DNA of 64,000 nt. It comes from Azolla caroliniana (lineage: Eukaryota > Polypodiophyta). The DNA is taken from the NCBI GenBank assembly GCA_043228905.1, contig JBHGNT010000046.1:124001-188000 (forward strand). The letters are read 5' to 3'. Every line of letters starts with the position of its first letter. Position 1 is the stretch's first letter. The notes beneath the pieces were generated by a model. It was not told where the DNA came from. It saw only the letters and a list, made by a program, of their open reading frames with translations, and made no database searches. Both the position numbers and the translations under genes were made by a program. Positions 12,016 through 23,900 of this stretch are shown here, piece by piece.

Positions 12016-12193
12016 GTATGAACATTTTAATTTACTCAAGGGCTCCTCTCAACTCACTCCTCTAATTTGGTAATTTCGTCATGTCTCTGGACCTGAGTTT
12101 CAATATCTTCATTTTTTAATTCCATATCATAGCTAGCGTTGTTAGCTTCGATTCGCATGTTTGAACACAAAAATCCGATATCACACGAGCCAG
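12016..12193 (+). repeat. Reference G-type (ctaatttgg/ggacc) monomer
   Basis: Carries ctctaatttgg, tctctggacctgag and caatatcttcatttttt, usually preceded by caagagccag. It is the fourth member of alternate 4-mers in Block II and recurs in the Block III units. Confidence 0.8.
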
Positions 12194-12549
12194 GTATGAA
12201 CATTTTAATTTACTCAAGGGCTCCTCTCAACTCCCTCCTAAAATTTGCTAATTTCGTCATGTCTCTCGACCTGAGTTTCAAAATCTTGATTTTTTAATTC
12301 CATATCATAGCTAGCGTTGCTAGCTTCGATTCGCATGTTTGAACACAAAAATCCGATATCACACTCGCCAGGTATGAACATTTTAATTTACTCAAGGGCT
12401 CCTCGCAACTCACTCCTCAAATTTGGTAATTTCGTCATGTCTCTCGACCTGAGTTTCAAAATCTTGATTTTTTAATTCCATATCATAGCTAGCGTTGTTA
12501 GCTTTGATTCGCATGTTTGAACACGAAAATCCGATATCACACGAGCCAG

Positions 12550-12616
12550 GTATGAACATTTTCATTTACTCAAGGGCTCCTCTCAACTCACTCCTCAAAT
12601 TTGCTAATTTCGCCAG
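12550..12616 (+). repeat. 67-bp truncated monomer
   Basis: Monomer positions 1-63 are joined to 175-178, a 111-bp deletion, with a tcg microhomology at the joint. It is the shortest unit in the array and shifts the register of everything downstream. Confidence 0.9.
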
Positions 12617-12731
12617 GTATGAACATTTTAATTTACCTACTAACTCTTCCCAACTCACTCCTCAAATTTTGTAATTTCGTCATGTCTCTCGACCTGAGTT
12701 TCAAAATCTTGATTTTTTAATTCCATATCAT

Positions 12732-12748
12732 AGCTAACGTTGTTAGCT
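12732..12748. other. Perfect 7-bp inverted repeat version of the dyad
   Basis: Here the dyad reads AGCTAACGTTGTTAGCT, with a perfect 7-bp stem and a GTT loop; the usual form has one mismatch. The same version occurs at 54879-54895 and 61172-61188. Confidence 0.75.
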
Positions 12749-12794
12749 TCGATTCGCATTTTTGAGCACAAAAATTCGATATCACACTCGCCAG

Positions 12795-12959
12795 GTATGA
12801 ACATTTTAATTTACTCAAGGCCTCCTCTCAACTAACTCCTCAAATTTGGTAATTTCGTCATGTCTCTCGACTTGAGTTTCAAAATCTTGATTTTTTAATT
12901 GCATATCATAGCTTCGATTCGCATGTTTGAATACAAAAATCCGATATCACACTCGCCAG
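12795..12959 (+). repeat. 165-bp monomer with a 13-bp deletion in the dyad
   Basis: The sequence runs catatcatag directly into cttcgattcg. The 13 bp lost lie between two tagct direct repeats (monomer 115-119 and 128-132), so replication slippage is the simplest cause. It is the only monomer I saw that has lost the dyad. Confidence 0.9.
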
Positions 12960-13507
12960 GTATGAACATTTTAATTTTCCTACTAGCTCTTCCCAACTCA
13001 CTCCTCAAATTTGGTAATTTCGTCATGTCTCTCGACCTGAGTTTCAAAATCTTGATTTTTTAATTCCATATCATAGCTAGCGCTGTTAGCTGCGATTCGC
13101 ATGTTTGAACACAAAAATCCGATATCACACGAGCAAGGTATGAACATTTTGTTTTACTCAAGGGCTCTTCTCAACTCCCTTCTCATGTTTGGTAATTTCG
13201 TCATGTCTCTCGACCTGAGTTTCAAAATCTTGATTTTTTAATTCCATATCATAGCTAGCGTTGTTAGCTTCGATTCGCATGTTTGAACACAAAAATCCGA
13301 TATCACACGAGCCAGGTATGAACATTGTATTTTACTCAAGGGCTCCTCTCAACTCCCTCCTGAAATTTGGTAATTTGATCATGTCTCTTGACTTGAGTTT
13401 CAAAATCTTGATTTTTTAATTCCATATCATAGCTAGCGTTGTTAGCTTCGATTCGCATGTTTGAACACAAAAATCCGATATCACACGAGCCAGGTATGAA
13501 CATTTTA

Positions 13508-14401
13508 ATTTACTCAAGGGCTCCTCTCAACTCACTCCTCAAATTTGGTAATTTCGTCATGTCTCTGGACCTGAGTTTCAAAATCTTGATTTTTTAATTC
13601 CATATCATAGCTAGCGCTGTTACCTTCGATTCGCATGTTTGAACACAAAAAGCCGATATCACACGAGCAAGGAATGAACATTTTAATTTACTCAAGGGCT
13701 CCTTTCAACTCACTCTTGAAATTTGGTAATTTCATCATGTCTCTCGACCTGAGTTTCAAAATCTTGATTTTTTAATTCCATATCATAGCTAGCGTTGTTA
13801 GCTTCGATTCGCTTGTTTGAACACAAAAATCCGATATCACACTCGCCAGGTATGAACATCTTAATTTACTCAAGGGCTCCTTTCAACTCACTCCTGAAAT
13901 TTGGTAATTTCATCATGTCTCTCGACCTGAGTTTCAAAATCTTGATTTTTTAATTCCATATCATAGCTAGCGCTGTTAGCTGCGATTCGCATGTTTGAAC
14001 ACAAAAATTCGATATCACAAGAGCCAGGTATGAACATTTTAATTTACTCAAGGGCTCCTCTCAACTCACTCCTCTAATTTGGTAATTTCGTCATGTCTCT
14101 GGACCTGAGTTTCAATATCTTCATTTTTTAATTCCATATCATAGCTAGCGTTGTTAGCTTCGATTCGCATGTTTGAACACAAAAATCCGATATCACACGA
14201 GCCAGGTATGAACATTTTAATTTACTCAAGGGCTCCTCCCAACTCACTCCTCAAATTTGGTAATTTCGTCATGTCTCTCGACCTGAGTTTCAAAATCTTG
14301 ATTTTTTAATTCCATATCATAGCTAGCGTTGTTAGCTTCGATTCGCATGTTTGAACACAAAAATCCGATATCACACTCGCCAGGTATGAACATTTTAATT
14401 T
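13508..14401 (+). repeat. 0.9-kb displaced duplication, right copy
   Basis: Partner of 8338-9231, with the same rare changes. It diverges at 9232/14402, where the right copy switches to a B-type monomer (cctactagctcttcc). Confidence 0.75.
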
Positions 14402-14561
14402 TCCTACTAGCTCTTCCCAACTCACTCCGCAAATTTGGTAATTTCGTCATGTCTCTCGACCTGAGTTTCCAAATCTTGATTTTTTCATACAATATCATAT
14501 CTAGCGTTGTTAGCTTCGATTTGCATGTTTGAGCACAAAAATTCGATATCACACGAGCCAG

Positions 14562-17409
14562 GTATGAACATTTTAATTTACTCAAGGGCTCCTTTCAACT
14601 CACTCTTGAAATTTGGTAATTTCATCATGTCTCTCGACCTGAGTTTCAAAATCTTGATTTTTTAATTCCATATCATAGCTAGCGTTGTTAGCTTCGATTC
14701 GCATGTTTGAACACAAAAATCCGATATCACACTCGCCACGTATGAACATTTTAATTTTCCTACTAGCTCTTCCCAACTCACTCCTCAAATTTGGTAATTT
14801 CGTCATGTCTCTCGACCTGAGTTTCCAAATCTTTATTTTTTCATACCATATCATAGCTAGCGTTGTTAGCTTCGATTCGCATGTTTGAGCACAAAAATTC
14901 GATATCACAGGAGCCAGGTATGAACATTTTCATTTACTCAAGGGCTCCTCTCAAGTCACTCCTCAAATTTGGTAATTTCGTCATGTCTCTCGACCTGAGT
15001 TTCAAAATCTTGATTTTTTAATTCCATATCATAGCTAGCGTTGTTAGCTTCGATTCGCATTTTTGAGCACAAAAATTCGATATCACACTCGCCAGGTATG
15101 AACATTTTAATTTACTCAAGGCCTCCTCTCAACTAACTCCTCAAATTTGGTAATTTCGTCATGTCTCTCGACCTGAGTTTCAAAATCTTGATTTTTTAAT
15201 TCCATATCATAGCTAGCGTTGTTAGCTTCGATTCGCATGTTTGAACACAAAAATCCGATAGCACACTAGCCAGGTATGAACATTTTAATTTACTCAAGGG
15301 CTCCTTTCAACTCACTCTTGAAATTTGGTAATTTCATCATGTCTCTCGACCTGAGTTTCAAAATCTTGATTTTTTAATTCCATATCATAGCTAGCGTTGT
15401 TAGCTTCGATTCGCATGTTTGAACACAAAAATCCGATATCACACTCGCCACGTATGAACATTTTAATTTTCCTACTAGCTCTTCCCAACTCACTCCTCAA
15501 ATTTGGTAATTTCGTCATGTCTCTCGACCTGAGTTTCCAAATCTTAATTTTTTCATACCATATCATAGCTAGCGTTGTTAGCTTCGATTCGCATGTTTGA
15601 GCACAAAAATTCGATATCACAGGAGCCAGGTATGAACATTTTCATTTACTCAAGGGCTCCTCTCAACTCACTCCTCAAATTTGGTAATTTCGTCATGTCT
15701 CTCGACCTGAGTTTCAAAATCTTGATTTTTTAATTCCATATCATAGCTAGCGTTGTTAGCTTCGATTCGCATGTATGAGCACAAAAATTCGATATCACAA
15801 GAGCCAGGTATGAACATTTTAATTTACTCAAGGGCTCCTCTCAACTCACTCCTCTAATTTGGTAATTTCGTCATGTCTCTGGACCTGAGTTTCAATATCT
15901 TCATTTTTTAATTCCATATCATAGCTAGCGTTGTTAGCTTCGATTCGCATGTTTGAACACAAAAATCCGATATCACACGAGCCAGGTATGAACATTTTAA
16001 TTTACTCAAGGGCTCCTTTCAACTCACTCTTGGAATTTGGTAATTTCATCATGTCTCTCGACCTGAGTTTCAAAATCTTGATTTTTTAATTCCATATCAT
16101 AGCTAGCGTTGTTAGCTTCGATTCGCATGTTTGAACACAAAAATCCGATATCACACTCGCCACGTATGAACATTTTAATTTTCCTACTAGCTCTTCCCAA
16201 CTCACTCCTCAAATTTGGTAATTTCGTCATGTCTCTCGACCTGAGTTTCCAAATCTTAATTTTTTCATACCATATCATAGCTAGCGTTGTTAGCTTCGAT
16301 TCGCATGTTTGAGCACAAAAATTCGATATCACAGGAGCCAGGTATGAACATTTTCATTTACTCAAGGGCTCCTCTCAACTCACTCCTCAAATTTGGTAAT
16401 TTCGTCATGTCTCTCGACCTGAGTTTCAAAATCTTGATTTTTTAATTCCATATCATAGCTAGCGTTGTTAGCTTCGATTCGCATTTTTGAGCACAAAAAT
16501 TCGATATCACACTCGCCAGGTATGAACATTTTAATTTACTCAAGGCCTCCTCTCAACTAACTCCTCAAATTTGGTAATTTCGTCATGTCTCTCGACCTGA
16601 GTTTCAATATCTTGATTTTTTAATTCCATATCATAGCTAGCGTTGTTAGCTTCGATTCGCATGTTTGAACACAAAAATCCGATAGCACACTAGCCAGGTA
16701 TGAACATTTTAATTTACTCAAGGGCTCCTTTCAACTCACTCTTGAAATTTGGTAATTTCATCATGTCTCTCGACCTGAGTTTCAAAATCTTGATTTTTTA
16801 ATTCCATATCATAGCTAGCGTTGTTAGCTTCGATTCGCATGTTTGAACACAAAAATCCGATATCACACTCGCCACGTATGAACATTTTAATTTTCCTACT
16901 AGCTCTTCCCAACTCACTCCTCAAATTTGGTAATTTCGTCATGTCTCTCGACCTGAGTTTCCAAATCTTAATTTTTTCATACCATATCATAGCTAGCGTT
17001 GTTAGCTTCGATTCGCATGTTTGAGCACAAAAATTCGATATCACACGAGCCAGGTACGAACATTTTCATTTACTCAAGGGCTCCTCTCAACTCACTCCTC
17101 AAATTTGGTAATTTCGTCATGTCTCTCGACCTGAGTTTCAAAATCTTGATTTTTTAATTCCATATCATAGCTAGCGTTGTTAGCTTCGATTCGCATGTTT
17201 GAGCACAAAAATTCGATATCACAAGAGCCAGGTATGAACATTTTAATTTACTCAAGGGCTCCTCTCAACTCACTCCTCTAATTTGGTAATTTCGTCATGT
17301 CTCTGGACCTGAGTTTCAATATCTTCATTTTTTAATTCCATATCATAGCTAGCGTTGTTAGCTTCGATTCGCATGTTTGAACACAAAAATCCGATATCAC
17401 ACGAGCCAG
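14562..17409 (+). repeat. 4-monomer (712 bp) HOR, alternating as an 8-mer
   Basis: Sixteen monomers repeat in order: ctttcaactcactcttg; B-type with cctactagctcttcc; cattttcattt; and a fourth monomer. The fourth alternates between ggcctcc/actaactcc (15096, 16520) and ctaatttgg/ggacc (15808, 17232), so the full period is eight monomers (1,424 bp). Phase starts are 14562, 15274, 15986 and 16698. Confidence 0.85.
15452..15629 (+). repeat. Reference B-type monomer
   Basis: Same length as the consensus but with tttcctactagctcttccc at 17-35 and ccaaatcttaattttttcat at 86-105. The last change removes the in-frame taa of other monomers, so open frames appear over B-type monomers on both strands. B-type monomers recur every 4 to 9 monomers from 6.2 to 55.9 kb and serve as a phase marker. 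Confidence 0.85.
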
Positions 17410-17765
17410 GTATGAACATTTTAATTTACTCAAGGGCTCCTCTCAACTCCCTCCTAAAATTTGCTAATTTCGTCATGTCTCTCGACCTGAGTTTCAGAAT
17501 CTTGATTTTTTAATTCCATATCATAGCTAGCGTTGCTAGCTTCGATTCGCATGTTTGAACACAAAAATCCGATATCACACTCGCCAGGTATGAACATTTT
17601 AATTTACTCAAGGGCTCCTCTCAACTCACTCCTCAAATTTGGTAATTTCGTCATGTCTCTCGACCTGAGTTTCCAAATCTTAATTTTTTCATACCATATC
17701 ATAGCTAGCGTTGTTAGCTTCGATTCGCATGTTTGAGCACAAAAATTCGATATCACAGGAGCCAG

Positions 17766-18276
17766 GTATGAACATTTTCATTTACTCAAGGGCTCCTCTA
17801 AACTCACTCCTCAAATTTGGTAATTTCGTCATGTCTCTCGACCTGAGTTTCAAAATCTTGATTTTTTAATTCCATATCATAGCTAGCGTTGTTAGCTTCG
17901 ATTCGCATGTTTGAGCACAAAAATTCGATATCACAAGAGCCAGGTATGAACATTTTAATTTACTCAAGGGCTCCTCTCAACTCACTCCTCTAATTTGGTA
18001 ATTTTGTCATGTCTCTGGACCTGAGTTTCAATATCTTCATTTTTTAATTCCATATCATAGCTAGCGTTGTTAGCTTCGATTCGCATGTTTGAACACAAAA
18101 ATCCGATATCACACGAGCCAGGTATGAACATTTTAATTTACTCAAGGGCTCCTCCCAACTCAAGGGCTCCTCGACCTGAGTTTCAAAATCTTGATTTTTT
18201 AATTCCATATCATAGCTAGCGTTGTTAGCTTCGATTCGCATGTTTGAACACAAAAATCCGATATCACACTCGCCAC
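17766..18276 (+). repeat. Three-monomer cassette, copy 3
   Basis: Same order and markers as the two earlier copies but about 7 kb further on, inserted between stretches with the 712-bp rhythm. Confidence 0.85.
18122..18276 (+). repeat. 155-bp rearranged monomer (5 of 5)
   Basis: Same rearranged structure, third member of the cassette 17766-18276. It interrupts the 712-bp rhythm. The right flank resumes with sequence matching 14740 onward. Confidence 0.9.
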
Positions 18277-20234
18277 GTATGAACATTTTAATTTTCCTAC
18301 TAGCTCTTCCCAACTCACTCCTCAAATTTGGTAATTTCGTCATGTCTCTCGACCTGAGTTTCCAAATCTTAATTTTTTCATACCATATCATAGCTAGCGT
18401 TGTTAGCTTCGATTCGCATGTTTGAGCACAAAAATTCGATATCACAGGAGCCAGGTATGAACATTTTCATTTACTCAAGGGCTCCTCTCAAGTCACTCCT
18501 CAAATTTGGTAATTTCGTCATGTCTCTCGACCTGAGTTTCAAAATCTTGATTTTTTAATTCCATATCATAGCTAGCGTTGTTAGCTTCGATTCGCATTTT
18601 TGAGCACAAAAATTCGATATCACACTCGCCAGGTATGAACATTTTAATTTACTCAAGGCCTCCTCTCAACTGACTCCTCAAATTTGGTAATTTCGTCATG
18701 TCTCTCGACCTGAGTTTCAAAATCTTGATTTTTTAATTCCATATCATAGCTAGCGTTGTTAGCTTCGATTCGCATGTTTGAACACAAAAATCCGATAGCA
18801 CACTCGCCACGTATGAACATTTTAATTTACTCAAGGGCTCCTTTCAACTCACTCTTGAAATTTGGTAATTTCATCATGTCTCTCGACCTGAGTTTCAAAA
18901 TCTTGATTTTTTAATTCCATATCATAGCTAGCGTTGTTAGCTTCGATTCGCATGTTTGAACACAAAAATTCGATATCACACTCGCCACGTATGAACATTT
19001 TAATTTTCCTACTAGCTCTTCCCAACTCACTCCTCAAATTTGGTAATTTCGTCATGTCTCTCGACCTGAGTTTCCAAATCTTAATTTTTTCATACCATAT
19101 CATAGCTAGCGTTGTTAGCTTCGATTCGCATGTTTGAGCACAAAAATTCGATATCACAGGAGCCAGGTATGAACATTTTCATTTACTCAAGGGCTCCTCT
19201 CAACTCACTCCTCAAATTTGGTAATTTCGTCATGTCTCTCGACCTGAGTTTCAAAATCTTGATTTTTTAATTCCATATCATAGCTAGCGTTGTTAGCTTC
19301 GATTCGCATGTATGAGCACAAAAATTCGATATCACAAGAGCCAGGTATGAACATTTTAATTTACTCAAGGGCTCCTCTCAACTCACTCCTCTAATTTGGT
19401 AATTTCGTCATGTCTCTGGACCTGAGTTTCAATATCTTCATTTTTTAATTCCATATCATAGCTAGCGTTGTTAGCTTCGATTCGCATGTTTGAACACAAA
19501 AATCCGATATCACACGAGCCAGGTATGAACATTTTAATTTACTCAAGGGCTCCTTTCAACTCACTCTTGAAATTTGGTAATTTCATCATGTCTCTCGACC
19601 TGAGTTTCAAAATCTTGATTTTTTAATTCCATATCATAGCTAGCGTTGTTAGCTTCGATTCGCATGTTTGAACACAAAAATCCGATATCACACTCGCCAC
19701 GTATGAACATTTTAATTTTCCTACTAGCTCTTCCCAACTCACTCCTCAAATTTGGTAATTTCGTCATGTCTCTCGACCTGAGTTTCCAAATCTTAATTTT
19801 TTCATACCATATCATAGCTAGCGTTGTTAGCTTCGATTCGCATGTTTGAGCACAAAAATTCGATATCACAGGAGCCAGGTATGAACATTTTCATTTACTC
19901 AAGGGCTCCTCTCAACTCACTCCTCAAATTTGGTAATTTCGTCATGTCTCTCGACCTGAGTTTCAAAATCTTGATTTTTTAATTCCATATCATAGCTAGC
20001 GTTGTTAGCTTCGATTCGCATGTTTGAACACAAAAATCCGATATCACACGAGCTAGGTATGAACATTTTAATTTACTCAAGGGCTCCTCTCAACTCACTC
20101 CTCTAATTTGGTAATTTCGTCATGTCTCTGGACCTGAGTTTCAATATCTTCATTTTTTAATTCCATATCATAGCTAGCGTTGTTAGCTTCGATTCGCATG
20201 TTTGAACACAAAAATCCGATATCACACGAGCCAG
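18277..20234 (+). repeat. Second stretch of the 4/8-monomer HOR
   Basis: Eleven monomers resume the same rhythm after the cassette at 17766. Comparison with 14740 onward at offset 3,537 bp (20 monomers less 23 bp) shows the shared private change ctctcaagtcac (near 14950 and 18487), so this is a copy of the earlier stretch. Confidence 0.8.
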
Positions 20235-20944
20235 GTATGAACATTTTAATTTACTCAAGGGCTCCTCTCAACTCCCTCCTAAAATTTGGTAATTTCGTCA
20301 TGTCTCTCGACCTGAGTTTCAAAATCTTGATTTTTTAATTCCATATCATAGCTAGCGTTGCTAGCTTCGATTCGCATGTTTGAGCACAAAAATTCGATAT
20401 CACAGGAGCCAGGTATGAACATTTTAATTTACTCAAGGGCTCCTCTCAACTCACTCCTCAAATTTGGTAATTTCGTCATGTCTCTCGACCTGAGTTTCAA
20501 AATCTTGATTTTTTAATTCCATATCATAGCTAGCGTTGTTAGCTTTGATTCGCATGTTTGAACACGAAAATCCGATATCACACGAGCCAGGTATGAACAT
20601 TTTCATTTACTCAAGGGCTCCTCTCAACTCACTCCTCAAATTTGCTAATTTCGTCATGTCTCTCGACCTGAGTTTCAAAATCTTGATTTTTTAATTCCAT
20701 ATCATAGCTAGCGTTGTTAGCTTCGATTCGCATGTTTGAACACAAAAATCCGATATCACACTCGCCAGGTATGAACATTTTAATTTTCCTACTAGCTCTT
20801 CCCAACTCACTCCTCAAATTTGGTAATTTCGTCATGTCTCTCGACCTGAGTTTCCAAATCTTAATTTTTTCATACCATATCATAGCTAGCGTTGTTAGCT
20901 TCGATTCGCATGTTTGAGCACAAAAATTCGATATCACAAGAGCC

Positions 20945-23900
20945 AGGTATGAACATTTTAATTTACTCAAGGGCTCCTTTCAACTCACTCTTGAAATTTG
21001 GTAATTTCATCATGTCTCTCAAACTGAGTTTCAAAATCTTGATTTTTTAATTCCATATCATAGCTAGCGTTGTTAGCTTCGATTCGCATGTATGAGCACA
21101 AAAATTCGATATCACAAGAGCCAGGTATGAACATTTTAATTTACTCAAGGGCTCCTCTCAACTCACTCCTCTAATTTGGTAATTTCGTCATGTCTCTGGA
21201 CCTGAGTTTCAATATCTTCATTTTTTAATTCCATATCATAGCTAGCGTTGTTAGCTTCGATTCGCATGTTTGAACACAAAAATCCGATATCACACGAGCC
21301 AGGTATGAACATTTTAATTTACTCAAGGGCTCCTCCCAACTCACTCCTCAAATTTGGTAATTTCGTCATGTCTCTCGACCTGAGTTTCAAAATCTTGATT
21401 TTTTAATTCCATATCATAGCTAGCGTTGTTAGCTTCGATTCGCATGTTTGAACACAAAAATCCGATATCACACTCGCCAGGTATGAACATTTTAATTTTC
21501 CTACTAGCTCTTCCCAACTCACTCCGCAAATTTGGTAATTTCGTCATGTCTCTCGACCTGAGTTTCCAAATCTTGATTTTTTCATACAATATCATATCTA
21601 GCGTTGTTAGCTTCGATTTGCATGTTTGAGCACAAAAATTCGATATCACACGAGCCAGGTATGAACATTTTAATTTACTCAAGGGCTCCTTTCAACTCAC
21701 TCTTGAAATTTGGTAATTTCATCATGTCTCTCAAACTGAGTTTCAAAATCTTGATTTTTTAATTCCATATCATAGCTAGCGTTGTTAGCTTCGATTCGCA
21801 TGTTTGAACACAAAAATCCGATATCACACTCGCCACGTATGAACATTTTAATTTTCCTACTAGCTCTTCCCAACTCACTCCTCAAATTTGGTAATTTCGT
21901 CATGTCTCTCGACCTGAGTTTCCAAATCTTAATTTTTTCATACCATATCATAGCTAGCGTTGTTAGCTTCGATTCGCATGTTTGAGCACAAAAATTCGAT
22001 ATCACAGGAGCCAGGTATGAACATTTTCATTTACTCAAGGGCTCCTCTCAACTCACTCCTCAAATTTGGTAATTTCGTCATGTCTCTCGACCTGAGTTTC
22101 AAAATCTTGATTTTTTAATTCCATATCATAGCTAGCGTTGTTAGCTTCGATTCGCATGTTTGAGCACAAAAATACGATATCACAAGAGCCAGCTATGAAC
22201 ATTTTAATTTACTCAAGGGCTCCTCTCAACTCACTCCTCTAATTTGGTAATTTCGTCATGTCTCTGGACCTGAGTTTCAATATCTTCATTTTTTAATTCC
22301 ATATCATAGCTAGCGTTGTTAGCTTCGATTCGCATGTTTGAACACAAAAATCCGATATCACACGAGCCAGGTATGAACATTTTAATTTACTCAAGGGCTC
22401 CTCTCAACTCCCTCCTAAAATTTGCTAATTTCGTCATGTCTCTCGACCTGAGTTTCAAAATCTTGATTTTTTAATTCCATATCATAGCTAGCGTTGCTAG
22501 CTTCGATTCGCATGTTTGAACACAAAAATCCGATATCACACTCGCCAGGTATGAACATTTTAATTTACTCAAGGGCTCCTCGCAACTCACTCCTCAAATT
22601 TGGTAATTTCGTCATGTCTCTCGACCTGAGTTTCGAAATCTTGATTTTTTAATTCCATATCATAGCTAGCGTTGTTAGCTTTGATTCGCATGTTTGAACA
22701 CGAAAATCCGATATCACACGAGCCAGGTATGAACATTTTCATTTACTCAAGGGCTCCTCTCAACTCACTCCTCAAATTTGCTAATTTCGTCATGTCTCTC
22801 GACCTGAGTTTCAAAATCTTGATTTTTTAATTCCATATCATAGCTAGCGTTGTTAGCTTCGATTCGCATGTTTGAACACAAAAATCCGATATCACACTCG
22901 CCACGTATGAACATTTTAATTTTCCTACTAGCTCTTCCCAACTCACTCCTCAAATTTGGTAATTTCGTCATGTCTCTCGACCTGAGTTTCCAAATCTTAA
23001 TTTTTTCATACCATATCATAGCTAGCGTTGTTAGCTTCGATTCGCATGTTTGAGCACAAAAATTCGATATCACAAGAGCCAGGTATGAACATTTTAATTT
23101 ACTCAAGGGCTCCTCTCAACTCACTCCTCTAATTTGGTAATTTTGTCATGTCTCTGGACCTGAGTTTCAATATCTTCATTTTTTAATTCCATATCATAGC
23201 TAGCGTTGTTAGCTTCGATTCGCATGTTTGAAAACAAAAATCCGATATCACACGAGCCAGGTATGAACATTTTAATTTACTCAAGGGCTCCTCCCAACTC
23301 ACTCCTCAAATTTGGTAATTTCGTCATGTCTCTCGACCTGAGTTTCAAAATCTTGATTTTTTAATTCCATATCATAGCTAGCGTTGTTAGCTTCGATTCG
23401 CATGTTTGAACACAAAAATCCGATATCACACTCGCCAGGTATGAACATTTTAATTTTCCTACTAGCTCTTCCCAACTCACTCCGCAAATTTGGTAATTTC
23501 GTCATGTCTCTCGACCTGAGTTTCCAAATCTTGATTTTTTCATACAATATCATATCTAGCGTTGTTAGCTTCGATTTGCATGTTTGAGCACAAAAATTCG
23601 ATATCACACGAGCCAGGTATGAACATTTTAATTTACTGAAGGGCTCCTCTCAACTCACTCCTCAAATTTGGTAATTTCGTCATGTCTCTCGACCTGAGTT
23701 TCAAAATCTTGATTTTTTAATTCTATATCATAGCTAGCGTTGTTAGCTTCGATTCGCATGTTTGACCACAAAAATCCGATATCACACGAGCCAGGTATGA
23801 ACATTGTATTTTACTCAAGGGCTCCTCTCATCTCCCTCCTAAAATTTGGTAATTTCATCATGTCTTTCGACCTGAGTTTCAAAATCTTGATTTTTTAATT

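Larger units (their letters stand above)
10942..12492 (+). repeat. 1.55-kb displaced duplication, right copy
   Basis: Partner of 6538-8088. The copy ends 58 bp before the 67-bp truncated monomer at 12550, so local breakage and copying may be connected. Confidence 0.75.
6056..20944 (+). repeat. Block II: mosaic region with rearranged monomers and a 4/8-mer rhythm
   Basis: This region mixes several monomer subfamilies with little long-range periodicity at first, and holds all five 155-bp monomers plus the 67- and 165-bp ones. Displaced duplications are visible: about 6538-8088 matches 10942-12492 (offset 4,404 bp, or 25 monomers less two 23-bp losses). About 8338-9231 matches 13508-14401 (offset 5,170 bp). 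From about 14.56 kb a 4-monomer rhythm of 712 bp takes over. No gene-like or non-satellite sequence is present. Confidence 0.85.

Noticed and set aside
12550-12960. Transposon insertion or target-site duplication at the register break
   Set aside because: The break is fully explained by two deletions within monomers; no foreign sequence or terminal repeat is present.
6056-18276. The 155-bp units as a separate satellite family of rice CentO length
   Set aside because: They are plainly the 178-bp monomer with an internal duplication and deletion; the equal length is coincidence.
18044-18445. Minus-strand open frame of 133 codons, the longest in the window
   Set aside because: It arises because the 155-bp monomer alters the frame between two satellite monomers. 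The predicted peptide is the same satellite translated in successive phases.
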